NCBI GenBank assembly: GCA_020310875.1
Contig: CM035430.1
Span: forward strand, 102,860,431-102,924,430
Direction of reading: 5' to 3'
DNA length: 64,000 nucleotides
Source: Ceratopteris richardii
Lineage: Eukaryota; Streptophyta; Polypodiopsida; Polypodiales; Pteridaceae
The first letter of the stretch is position 1. Every line of letters begins with the position of its first letter. A program made the translations under genes and the position numbers. Of this stretch, positions 34,258-44,459 are shown piece by piece. The notes under the pieces were generated by a model. That model was not told the DNA's origin and did no database searches. It saw only the letters and a program-made list of their open reading frames with translations.

Positions 34258-34749
34258 TTTAGTATCTCCAGCACCATTCTTCATCAATTTCTCACTCAAC
34301 ACATCAATATTCAGCTCTCTTCATACACCTTCAACAGAATTACACAATAGAAGCTCACAAATCTCCATGGATACACAAAGAATAGACTCAACAAATCAAT
34401 GAAACCACACAAAGAGGAGAAACACGATTTTCAGTAGGAAACTCTCTCTCTATTCACTTGGATAGTATGTAAACAAATAATCAACCAACCCCCTCATAAT
34501 AGAGGAAATTGTCTTATATACATTTTCAAGTGTCCCTTTTCACACTTGAATTTTGGTCCTTTCCTCTATTATGCTAAAAATATGCTATCTAGGAGTTTCC
34601 AAAAATTCTAGAAAAATTATATAAAATTCTATTCTACATAAGGAAGACTCTTCCTTATTTTTACATCAGTTGTATAAATATTTTTACAAGTTTTTGGCAT
34701 TTTACAATTATTTTCATAAAAAATGCTTCAAAAAATACATCTTCTAACA
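34258..34749 (-). repeat. 5' LTR of element F, recognisable part
   Basis: On the minus strand it begins TGTTAGAAGATG and matches 53642-54134 at about 98% by eye. It diverges abruptly after GGAGATA, whereas the 3' copy continues to 54478. The outer flank is ACAAG (minus strand), the insertion target in copia D. Confidence 0.88.
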
Positions 34750-37235
34750 CTTGTTGTGATGATTCTACCTCATGTCCAAGTTCCTGCAATTTTGCTTCAC
34801 CTTTAGACTTCCGTGCTTTGATTTTTTCCATCTAAGTTTCTTCATCATCTTTTGAAGTATCGTGTTCTTCAATCTTTGGTTGATGTTCCCTGCCAAGCTT
34901 TGGAAAATCTTCTTCAAGGTCATATGGAAATTTGACCTTCCTGCATGAATCTTCATACCATGAATTGTTCTCATCAAAAACTACATCTCTGCTTACCAAG
35001 AATCCTTTGTTGGTAGGGTTGTATAACTTGTAACCCTTTTGATTGTTGTCATATCCAATAAATACACACCTTTCTGCCTTTGGATCCATCTTGCCTCTAA
35101 CTTGTGAAGGAACATGAGCAAAAGCAATACATCAAAAAATTTTACAATGATCTAAGCTAGGTTTTCTTCCATTCTAAGCCCCATATGGAGTCATCCCATC
35201 AAGGGATTTTGAAGGCAAATTGTTAATCAAGTAAGTGCCTGTAGATACAACCTCAGCCCATAGATAATTAGGCAAATGCTTTTCATTTAACAGGGACTTT
35301 GCAGCTTCAACAATTGTCCTATTCCTCCTTTCTGCCACTCCATTTTGCTCAGGAGTGTATCTTGTAGTTACCTCTCTTTTGATTCCTCTTTTTTGAAGAA
35401 AAGAATCAAACTCATGGGAGAAGTATTCTCCCCCTCCATCTGACCTTAGCCTTTTTAGTGATTTACCTGTTTGATTCTCCACAAGAGCCAAATATCTTTT
35501 GAAACATGAAAAAAATTCATCTTTGTGTTTCATAAAGAATAGGATAGTCCATCTGCTGCAATCATCAATAAAGGAGACATAATACCTTGATCCAGATATT
35601 GAAGCATCCTTGCTAGGTCCCCATACATCTGTATGAACCAACTCCAAGAGATCTCCATGCATATAACCTTTCTTCATGAATGGTAACCTGTGAGACTTTC
35701 CAAATTGACATGCACTACACTTATAAATCATGTCTTGTTTTGACAAGTTAGGAGTCAAAGTACACTTTGGTTCCTGCAAATTTGTTTTAATGATCTTTCA
35801 CCAATATGTGCCAATCTCTTGTGCCATACCTCTAGTTCTGTGAGTGTTTGATTACCATAGTTGAAGAGAGCTATGTTCCTTGTGTCTTGCAACTCAAAGG
35901 TGAATAATCTACCTGTTTTTTCTCCCTTTGCTATTCTTCTGAACCCTTGGCTAGGTTCTTCCACATATGCTCCTCCTCTTGTGAACCTGACTTGCAATCC
36001 TTTTTCTGCTATCTATCCAACACTTATCAAATTCTTTGTAATGGTAGGGACATAGAGTACCATACTGAGTAAGTTGATGTTTCCATCAGGTGCTTTGACA
36101 TTTCCTATTTTCTCCACAAGATGTCTTGTATCATATCCTATTTGTACCTCATGCTTGGTCCTTGGATCTTCTTAATCTGATAGGAGGTCCACATTTCCTG
36201 CCACATGATTTGAACAACCTGAATCTATGTAGAAAACATGATCATCAGATTTACCTTGTGGCATAGCCATATTCATGTGAATCCTCTTTGTTTGAGTCTT
36301 CTGTGTAGTTATTGAAGTCTCGCCTTCCTTTGTAGCTTCCTTGATAGTTTGAATGATTGTAGTTGTTGTAGTTGCCATGATAATTGTTGAACCTTCCTCT
36401 TGAGTAACCATAACTTCCTCTATTGTATCCTCTGCCTCTTTGATTCCTGGAATTCCTAAAGCAATTTTCAATTGTATGATTATGCCATGTCTTCCTCTAC
36501 TTGCATAGTTAGCTTGATATGTTCCTGCTTCATCATCCACTTAGTTTGACTTTCCTTTGTTTCTTCGGACTTGCTTTTATCAGTATATAAAGCTGAAGAT
36601 TGATTACCTTTAGAGCTTTCTCCATTTTTGATAAGCTTTGCCTCTTGAGTGAGTAATTGTCCAATGAGTGTATTGAAATCAGGTACATGCATGTCCATGT
36701 AGAAATCCATATTTGTGGTGAATGCTTCCCACTTGTCATCTGGTTTCAATCCATTGATGGCTTGTCTTACAATTTGCTCTTCATCTATTACCTCTTCAAT
36801 GATTCCCAACTGATCTGCTATGTCCTTGAGCTTTGTGACAAAATCAGTCACATTTTGTTTGGGAGCTTTCTTGAGACTTGTGAAATCCAGCCATAGTTGA
36901 TGCTTCCTAGCTTTCGTACTTGAAGAGAAGAAGGCTTCAAGTGCATCCCACACTTCCTGAGATGTCTTACAACTTCTAATGTGAGGCAACAAAAAATCTG
37001 AGATAGAGTTAAGGAGGTAAGACCTTGCAAGTGCATCCTTGGAGCACCATGTGCTCAATCTTTCTTGCTCTTCTTGTGTTGGTTGACTTTTGTTCCTGAA
37101 ACTTGACATAACTTCATCTCCAGCCACATAACCATATAAACCTCTACCTTGGAGATAAGCTTCCATCCTTAATGACCAAGCTGAGTAATTACCTCTATTC
37201 AATTTGTAAATTGATGAAGGAAATCCATGTGCCAT
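34750..37235 (-). pseudogene. Copia D gag, protease and integrase
   Basis: Gag starts MAHGFPSSIYKLNRGNYSAW 17 bp inside the LTR. It keeps LARSYLLNSISDFLLPHI and DDKWEAFTTNMDFYMDMHVP; protease has FYIDSGCSNHVAGNV; integrase has [31 protein letters not shown] and PEQNGVAERRNRTIVEA, then FIGYDNNQKGYKLYNP. Sequence and order match copia A closely. The reading ends at ACAAG, next to the LTR of F. It is broken in several places. Confidence 0.88.
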
Positions 37236-37239
37236 CTTT

Positions 37240-37252
37240 GCTCTGATACCAC
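37240..37252 (-). other. Primer-binding site of copia D
   Basis: Minus strand TGGTATCAGAGC lies adjacent to the 5' LTR and is complementary to iMet tRNA. Confidence 0.88.
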
Positions 37253-38512
37253 TCTGAAGAGATGGATAGATACGTGCTTGAAGATGAAGTGGTGCTGCAA
37301 AAAACTTGATCTACACCAGCCAATGAACTCCAGGAGTATGTGGTGGGCCCTTTTATCTTGCCAATGGATGTGTTAGACACCCTATGTACCTTGGAAGATC
37401 AATCCCAAAAAGATAGATCAAAACAGATGAGCTGGAATTAATTTAGAGGTGAAAAACTTGCTATTTTGATTCATACACCTATCCAATGTTTTGAATAATT
37501 CTCTGAGCACAGCAGCAATTATCATAATTCCTTTTGGTCAACTCTAACTGACTTAGAGAGCTAACTTTCAAGATAAATCTCATCAGAAATAGTGAATCAC
37601 ACAATGAGAATGAAGTTTAACAAGTTATGACATCATCCTGATTTTCATTGACTCCAACAGTACTTAGACTAGTGAGTAGAAAAATGATCATAACTCAAAA
37701 TTCCAATATTGAATGATTATGAAATTTTGTATGCTGGTAATAGACAGTATGATGAATCCAAAAAGATTTGAATCATGCAATTTTATGAAGTAGACGCGGA
37801 GAACCAGCTCTGACAAGCCGACTGAAAAAAATCAAAAGTCTGTAGAGAAATGAATATGGACAGATAGGGTTGACTTCAACTGAAAATAACTCACGATTGA
37901 GAACTTCAATAGCAACGAAATTTTGCGAGCACATAGTAGACTCTAAAAAAAACGTTAGCAAGTTAAATCATTGAAAATAATGCACCACATGGAGAGGAAT
38001 GATCTCTGCAATCTAACTTAAAAAATCTGAGAAACATAATAGTGAACAATAGACTCACAAAACCATGAAGATATGAACTTGTATGGTCATAAATATGAAT
38101 GTATATTGATTGTAGAATACAATGAACTTCCAGATACATGTTGTGCCTTGTATCCACACTTGATATAGCATATAGCTCAGTCTATGGATGCCTCTAAAAG
38201 TGATACTAAACTGCCATGTATATATAGAGAGTTTGGAGCCAAGATTTGAATTTGAATCTTGCTCACCTAAAACTAGTTTCCTAATTTTTAGAGATTGATT
38301 GATTCTCCAACCTTCAAATCAAGAATTCGTGGCTTCGCTCTCTATTTTTATCAAGTCGACTCAACCACTTTTGATTCCTTTTACTTTTACATCAAGTAAA
38401 TGATCAAACAATTACAAGGGTGAGTTCACAAGTGAACTCTTAGATTTCCATACATTTTCTTCTCTTAGAAACTCAAGACAATACTTAGGCTTGTAATGGA
38501 TTTGTTCCAACA
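37253..38512 (-). repeat. 5' LTR of copia D
   Basis: About 1,260 bp, minus-strand edges TGTTGGAACAAATCC and CATCTCTTCAGA. Its 3' partner is 55598-56376, of which only the later part is present. Some internal phrases resemble the LTR of copia A, consistent with one family. Confidence 0.88.
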
Positions 38513-39640
38513 GAGAAGTGAACACATTCTAGAATTACGAAGGATATTTGAAAAATGTCAAAAATATCGAGGAATGGAATTTTCACGGACGAAGATAAGA
38601 TTAAGGTAATCCTAGAGTTACCTAGAACTAAAAATGCAAAGGGAGTACAAGCCTTTATGGGTCATTGTGGGTACTTTAGAAGATTTATCCACATGTATGC
38701 CATAATCGCTAAGCCCCTATATGGATTATTTACTCAATTCACTGGGATGGATGAGTGCAAAAAAGCATTTAATAAACTAATATGATGATTAAGTACAACA
38801 CCTATATTGAAGATACCCAATTGGAATGTACGAAGTTGTGAGATCTACCAAAGAGCCAAGTATCCTATTAGGAGACATGATATGCCTCTAAGACCCATGA
38901 TTTGTGCGAGAGCCCTTTCAAAATGGGGCATTGATTTCATAGGACCTATTAACCCTCCAACAAAAGGATCACATGCTGAGTATATAATAGTGGCAATGGA
39001 CTGTCTAACGAAATGGGTAGAAACAAAAGCAACAAGAAAGAATGATGCACAAACTACAACGAAGTTTCTCTTTGAGAATGTCTTTACTCGCTTTGAGTTA
39101 CCAATAGAGATAGTGAGTGATAGGGGAACACACTTCATCAACGAAGTGATAGAATCATTGATGAACGAATTCCTAGTAATTCAAGAAAAATCAGCCGCCT
39201 ATCACCCTCAAGCTAATGGTCAGGCAGAGAGTTCCAATAAAGTGTTATGTATAGTGTTGACAAAGATAGTCAACAACGGAAGATCAGATTGGGACAAACA
39301 ATTGCCTCATCCAATTTGGGCCTGTTGAATGGCTTACAAGATAGCCATTGGAACTACTCCTTTTAACTTAGTATACGGACAAAATGCCATCTTACCAATT
39401 GACTTTTTAGTACCTACTCTACGTGTAGCACAATAGTATGAGTGGACAAGCCATGAACTATCCAAGCAATTAGACCAAATTGAGAAAGTACACAAAACAA
39501 GACTACAAGCAATAGCAGGAATTTATGTGGCAAAACGGAGGCAGAAAGCATATTATGACACAATATCAAAGACAAGGGCTTAAAAGAAGGAGATTTGGTC
39601 CTAGTGTATACATTGAAACAACATGCTAAGAAACTGCAGC
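38513..39640 (+). pseudogene. Gy5 RT tail and integrase
   Basis: The RT tail shows GVQAFMGHCGYFRRFIHMYA and AIIAKPLYGLF. Integrase then shows EIYQRAKYPIRRHDMPLRPM, LSKWGIDFIGPINPPTKGSH, LTKWVETKATRKNDAQTT, EIVSDRGTHFINEVIESL, YHPQANGQAESSNKVL and AIGTTPFNLVYGQNAILP. These are the same landmarks in the same order as Gy2. The reading is broken. Confidence 0.85.
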
Positions 39641-39830
39641 AATGTGGAAAGCATATAATGATGCACATATCAAAGACAAGGGCTTAAAAAAAGGAGATCT
39701 GATCCTAGTGTATCAAAAATGGAGGTAGAAGGCATATTATGATGCACATATCAAAGAGAAGGGCTTAAAAGAAGGAGATTCGGTCCTACTGTATACATTG
39801 AAACAACATGCTAAGAAACTACAACAACGC
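39540..39830 (+). repeat. Local tandem triplication in Gy5 integrase tail
   Basis: Three imperfect copies, unequal in length, of a block reading roughly AYYDAHIKDKGLKEGDLVLV, beginning near 39547, 39648 and 39735. Two of the three extend into YTLKQHAKKL. This looks like a local tandem duplication inside the integrase C-terminal region. Confidence 0.8.
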
Positions 39831-40983
39831 AGATATGGGCCATTATTGATAAATCGAATCTCAACAAGCGGAGCAATGAATTTAGCTACTTTAGATGGAG
39901 ATGTACTTCCCAACTACAGCAGTGGATGTAGAGTGAAGCGATATATAGAACCATTAATAGACCAAATATTAGTACCACCTTTGGGAGCACATAAGCAAAA
40001 GAAGGAAGAAGAGAGGATTAGAGAAGAAGCATGCAAGGAAGCCTTCGAGCATATCAAGAGACGAGAAGAGTGTATATGGAAAAGGGATGAACGATATCTA
40101 TAGGGAGAGGAACCTATACCCATGGCCAACTACCAAGTCAATAATACAAGATATCTCCCAACCATACTTAAACCTAGGAATTGGAAACGCAGAGTATCAA
40201 CTAGTGGATGCTCTGATTGACTCAGGAGCGGCTCTAAGCTGCATACAAATGTCATTGACCACTCATCTCCAAACAACCATAAGTCCCACTTAGGCATGTA
40301 TGATAGGAGTTGGAGGCCAAATTATAGAACGTGTCGCAGAAGCCCTAATGTCCCTTCACTTAGGCAATTCCATGGAGCAAAGAGTTTTGGTATGCGAAGA
40401 TGAAGACCTGATTGAAAATCTGATCCTAGGATAAGACTGGATCATTGAGAATGAAGTAGGCATACATCTTGCAGAAGGGTACATATCAACCAAAGTAGGG
40501 CATAAGGAAGTCTTAAGTTTATTGGAAGAAAGGTCATCATAAATCGATAATGTCATCAAACCTAAGGAAGAGGGCTCTAAGAAGGAAACAGAAAATGAGT
40601 CAGTAAAGTGTATATCCCAAGAATGCCTTAATGTAGAATTGCCTGCAAATAGGGAAGTGTTGCATGATTGTGTGACCACTTCGCCCTTGAGACAAGAGCC
40701 TAAGAGAGATCGTGAGGACATTACTTCTCAACCTATCTACACTATGAGAAGAAAACCTACATGGATGTCGACTAACCAAACATCACATCCATGCAATACT
40801 CATCTACAATGGGTATATAAAGATCGAATGACTCAACAAGTCAACACAACCCAAAAGCAGATTAATCATCCAGTAGAAACACAAAGAAACAACCACTATT
40901 CACAATCGCAAACGGATAAATCAAGAGTTCTTCGTGTATGGATTCCAAATTCATTAGTAGAAGCCCAAAAATCACAACAATGA
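39798..40983 (+). pseudogene. Gy5 integrase C-terminus and second retropepsin-like domain
   Basis: After the integrase barrel (GPLLINRISTSGAMNLATLD, VLPNYSSGC) and a Lys/Glu helix, a retropepsin-like domain is clear. It has VDALIDSGAALSCIQMSL with the catalytic Asp at about 40219, a flap-like GVGGQIIERVAEALMSLHLG, LVCEDEDLIEN, and an ILGxDW motif near 40425-40440. The spacing from DSGA to ILGxDW is close to 70 codons, normal for retropepsins. A basic tail follows with LRVWIPN and IWIPKT. The ordinary gypsy protease of this element is separate, near 57860-58261. The reading carries breaks. Confidence 0.78.
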
Positions 40984-41621
40984 ATATGGATCCCGAAGAC
41001 AGTCTGACAAATAGCAAATCACAGAATAGGAAAACTCAGTGAGATATCATACCTGCAGCGTGAAGCAAAGACATCTACAAAGACTCACCAAGGATACCAA
41101 AGGACCACAACATATAAAATTCAGATCACAAATAGGAAGGAGACAAGGACCACAGAACGAGGAGCTCGACAAAAGCAAATGCCACAAGCATGAACTACCA
41201 AGTGGATATGGAGACGTAAGAAGCTACAAGGAATTGAAGAACAAAGTCAACGAAATTCTACTTGCACTCATGAAGAATCCAATGCATCAAGAGTGTGCAT
41301 GATAGGGCCACATTAAAAGGCCATGCATTTGGTACATTGACTCTTCAACAAAAGTAGTGGTACACATTTCCATCATTGGAATAGAACTTAGCTCTTACTA
41401 TCATAGGAATGACCATACATTGTAATAAATAAATGCTTTGGCCAGTGTTAATCTCTTGTTTTCTTTCAAGATTAAAACTTAAGAAAAGTGTGGTAAGAGA
41501 CATTACTTACTTATGCAAGGGGGAATAGAGCGACTACAAAAATGACATGTCATTGACCCACACATAAACACACGAATTGGTTTCTTTTGTAAAGTGATTC
41601 TTTCCTTTATTACAAGTGCAG
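40984..41621 (+). other. Spacer between second protease and ORF-A (Gy5)
   Basis: Degraded basic linker sequence to about 41300, then about 300 bases with no gene. It ends with a pyrimidine-rich run and GTGCAG directly before an ATG (41622), a good match to a 3' splice acceptor. Confidence 0.5.
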
Positions 41622-41735
41622 ATGGATTTCGAAGATTTTGAGGCAACCATTCAAGAGGAAGTACTCGAATTTGCACTGCAAACTGTAACAAAAGCTAAGG
41701 GCCACTGGTTTAAAGAAGACCAACCCGCAGGAATC
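41622..41735 (+). pseudogene. First codons of Gy5 ORF-A
   Basis: MDFEDFEATIQEEVLEFALQ and the following AKGHWFKEDQPAGIY match the opening of ORF-A in F (RWKAVGIHKLL) and Gy2 (HWFQGLAGLL) only loosely, but sit in the same place, after the second-protease linker. The reading stops soon after and the Gy2 LTR begins. Confidence 0.5.
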
Positions 41736-41784
41736 TATTCTTGGTGACCATAAAGATCATAGACATAAATCATCGATTCCCTGT

Positions 41785-42480
41785 GATGTCTCAGACCTTA
41801 AAAGTCTTACATGGACTCTGTTGCTCTAGCACAATGGTGAGGACCACGTTAAGAAGCTCCACCTCCTTAGTGTCAATCCGCGGAAGAGATAGGAGTGATA
41901 TGAAGATCGTGAATGTGAGATGATGTAAGAGTGAAGGTGAGAAGCATCAAGATGCACACACACATACACACACACAACAAAGAGACAAGCAAGACACAAT
42001 GGAAGGTAGGAAAATCAACTCTATTGCTCAAGAACGCTCTTACAACCTCAAGCTCACTCTAGCTCATACAAGTCTACACTAGCTAACCTCAAAAATGAGC
42101 TCTCTAGCTCTTTTTATAGATTCTAGACTAGTTTTGACCGGTTTCACATCTAGTGACCGGCATAGTTAAAAAATAGGTTCTAGATGCTATTTGAAGGGGT
42201 AAACGGTGTCTAAAAATAACCAAAATTGGTGCATTCATTCTACCTAAGCTCCTCAAGCTCAATGACTCCTCGGCTTGCAGAAAATGGAGCTATAAATTAC
42301 TAAAAGGGTTTTTCCATGTTACATATAGTACAAAAGTGATGAAAATCACTGTTGGAGGTTTTGAAAAGTATTTATAAAATATAAGTCTTTGAAAAAATGA
42401 TTCGACTGACTCCCTGCTTCCTTGTTATGCTCTGTCTTCACATGCTTCCGCGTCTTCTATGCCTCTGACTACTGCCAACA
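41785..42480 (-). repeat. Probable 3' LTR of gypsy Gy2
   Basis: On the minus strand it begins TGTTGGCAGTAGTCAGAGG immediately after a purine tract. It contains a TATA-like TCTATAAAAA (42111-42120) and ends near GTCTGAGACATCA; the far edge is uncertain by about 50 bp. No second copy is in the window, so the boundaries rest on the purine tract, TG/CA ends and promoter-like content. Confidence 0.6.
42111..42120 (-). promoter_or_regulatory. TATA-like box in the Gy2 LTR
   Basis: Minus strand TCTATAAAAA lies mid-LTR, the usual place for the LTR promoter that drives the genomic RNA. Confidence 0.5.
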
Positions 42481-44325
42481 CCCCCCTCCCTCTCGCTTCT
42501 ATCGTCCTGGACAGAACCTTGTTGTGAGGTCTGTCGGATGTAATTCTGTAGGAGCTCCTGAGCGAGGGTGTGTTCTGATATTTGAATGCCTCGGGCCAAA
42601 TCTGCCTCGAGTTTCTCCCAGTCAATTGGTTGCGGTTCATCGGATGGTGGGAGTTGATAATGCGTGGAATATACCATCTGTTCACAGGCAAATAACTGCA
42701 AGAGGTGTGTAGGCCTGCTGATGAACACCTCTGAATGGTATTCCCAGAAACCGGTTGTGAACATTTCTTCGAAAGTCTGCTTATAGCACGCCGGTAAGTA
42801 TTTGATTCTACAATGCCAGGCATAACACACCCGGAGCGATGGCGTTGTACTCATATCATATGCAAGATCTAGATTGCCATGCTCGAAGCCCGGGGTGTTT
42901 ACATGAGGTGCCTTGACGCAACGAAAGACTTTGAAAACCATCTGCATCATGTCAAATATTTTGACAGTCATGTGCGCTGCTACATCGTCCATGTGTTTTA
43001 AGCAAGGGAGCCAGTGACGAATTGTTGCCATCATGTATCCAACTGTTGGTGGTCCTGTGGGTGGGGTGAAGTATGGGTAATTCAACCAATCATGGCATTG
43101 CTTGTTATTATGTACTTTAATCGCAAATGCCTTCCAAGAGCGGCGATGTGGCACTGGTCCCCAACATGGGTTGTACTTTAAGTGTAGAGGTGCCTAAACC
43201 CAAGTGCTCATCATCTCTGGATAATTCTGTAAGAGATCCTTGCGCCAATCTGGTTGATAGATTTCTCCTTGCTACGCGTCTGTTGGTAAATCGTCAGTCT
43301 CAAACTGAGTTGCATGGGAGGGCTTCTTGCATGTTCTTTTCTATGGCCAGCTGATATTCCACCATTAACATAAAGTAAGGCTTGTATTGTAGCTCATGCC
43401 CTGATATGTATCTGCGAGGGGCCAAATGAGCAAAGTAGGGGGACTGTAAAATGCGTTCTTCAATCATTGCCATGGCGTGTAATTCTATCCTTGTTGAGTG
43501 GGTTGTTCCAAGTTCTTCTATCGTCTTCATCCATGCGGGAGTTGGAAGTTCGAAAGTCGTTTGGGCTTCAGCCATGACTCGTCCGCCTGGGATGGGTTGG
43601 GGTTCATACGCTTCTTCAAAATTTTCCTCCACCGGAATAGTGACTGTTTCTTCCTCTGCTGGTAGTTCCGGTGGGGAGTCTGGCCTGGGGGGTGCTTCAT
43701 ATACAGCTATCTGTGATTGAAGAGTTGATACCTGGGCCCGTAATGCGTTGAGTTCCTCTAGGATGTCAAGAGATGGGTCCGCAGGAGCTGGTAGTCCTTG
43801 TGGTATTGGTGCTCTTAGTTGGAGTAGTTTATGATCTTCTTTCAGCTTTTGATACTCCTCGTTCATGCTGTCATACTCATCTAACAATATGACATGATCA
43901 TCTAACAACATTTTCATAGATTCTGAGGGCACGGCCTTAAAGCAACTGGGGCTCAACGGTTGGTCTAGTTGATCTAGGGCAGCTTCTAAATTTTCTCTGT
44001 TATGTTCCTGTAAACGCTGGTTCTCTTCTTTCACTGCTGCCAGGTGTCGACTGAGTAAGCCCATGTTCCTGGTGAGCATTGCATTGCGAATAGTCCTTAA
44101 CAAGTGATCGATATCTGTGACAGCCTCTTTCATCTTTTCTTCACTTTCTAGTTCAAGATTATGATAAGCCTCTCGTAGTTCTTGGTAGCGGGTATTTAGT
44201 GAGGCATTCTTGATGGTCAGTGAATTGTGCTTCGACTGTAGATCATTGGTTGTCTTCTGCAGCGTCTGATAATTATTTCCAAGAGATGCAAACTCATCTC
44301 TTACTTGATTCATACACGTGAACAT
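42436..44325 (-). pseudogene. Gy2 ORF-B: coiled coil and conserved C-terminal domain
   Basis: It reads from MFTCMNQVRDEF on the minus strand. A long coiled coil comes first (LQKTTNDLQSKHNSLTIKNA, REAYHNLELESEEKMKEAV, EENQRLQEHNRENLEAAL), then a Pro/Glu-rich middle. A conserved C-terminal region (HRRSWKAFAIKVHNN, LNYPYFTPPTGPPTVGYMMA, RYCYAWH-like RVCYAWHCRIKYLP, TTGFWEYHSEVF) aligns with F ORF-B (LNFPKIAGPKARTWPTKNYM, RICLMAYYSRVIFLG, DYGFFERES). The frame runs through the purine tract and about 14 codons into the LTR before stopping. The region is broken. There is no signal peptide or obvious membrane span. Confidence 0.7.
42481..42496 (-). other. Polypurine tract of Gy2
   Basis: Minus strand GCGAGAGGGAGGGGGG lies directly before TGTTGGC, the start site for plus-strand DNA synthesis in LTR elements. 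Here it is inside the ORF-B coding frame. Confidence 0.7.
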
Positions 44326-44459
44326 ATGTCAAAATGCAGTGTCTATAGTGGGTGATAATATTAGTGACGAAGTGAATGCAGTTGCGGTGTGTGTGGGTGT
44401 TGATGTAAAGGGTAAGGGAGATGGGGATGGGAATGTGGATGCGGTGGTTACAATGGAAA

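Larger units (their letters stand above)
31150..34749 (-). mobile_element. Ty3/gypsy element F, first part (LTR, leader, gag N-terminus), minus strand
   Basis: Read right to left: LTR (34749 inward), a long leader with a hairpin repeat array, then gag up to its zinc knuckle, where the reading stops at about 31175. The rest of the same gag, starting at the knuckle, lies on the plus strand from about 44460. The LTR matches 53642-54134, and both LTRs abut interrupted halves of copia D, with ACAAG at each junction. So this is the front of F, placed on the opposite strand by an inversion. Confidence 0.85.
34750..38512 (-). mobile_element. Ty1/copia element D, first part (5' LTR, gag, protease, integrase)
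   Basis: It is read right to left from a 1,260-bp 5' LTR. The integrase tail is interrupted at 34749 by the LTR of F. The second part of D (RT, 3' LTR piece) lies at 54479-56376 on the plus strand, after the other LTR of F. D is flanked by GAGAA (38513-38517) and TTCTC (56377-56381), the same 5-bp duplication on opposite strands, and both flanks are gypsy Gy5 RT. D's LTRs differ by about 10% by eye, making D clearly older than F; perhaps 25-50 million years at an assumed 1-2 changes per billion years. About half a dozen breaks. Confidence 0.88.
38513..41780 (+). mobile_element. Ty3/gypsy element Gy5, second part (RT end, integrase, second protease)
   Basis: Plus-strand gypsy coding that begins mid-RT at the target duplication of copia D (GAGAA) with HILELRRIFEKCQKY. 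The corresponding RT front half ends at the same duplication on the minus strand at 56377. The order is RT tail, integrase, second retropepsin-like domain, basic linker, first codons of ORF-A. It then meets the LTR assigned to Gy2 near 41785. It is old, with more than ten breaks across Gy5 as a whole. Confidence 0.82.

Noticed and set aside
42340-42360. TGTTGGAGG near 42352 as the edge of another copy of copia B's LTR
   Set aside because: Only the first 9 bases match the LTR of B; the following sequence is unrelated and lies within the presumed Gy2 LTR.
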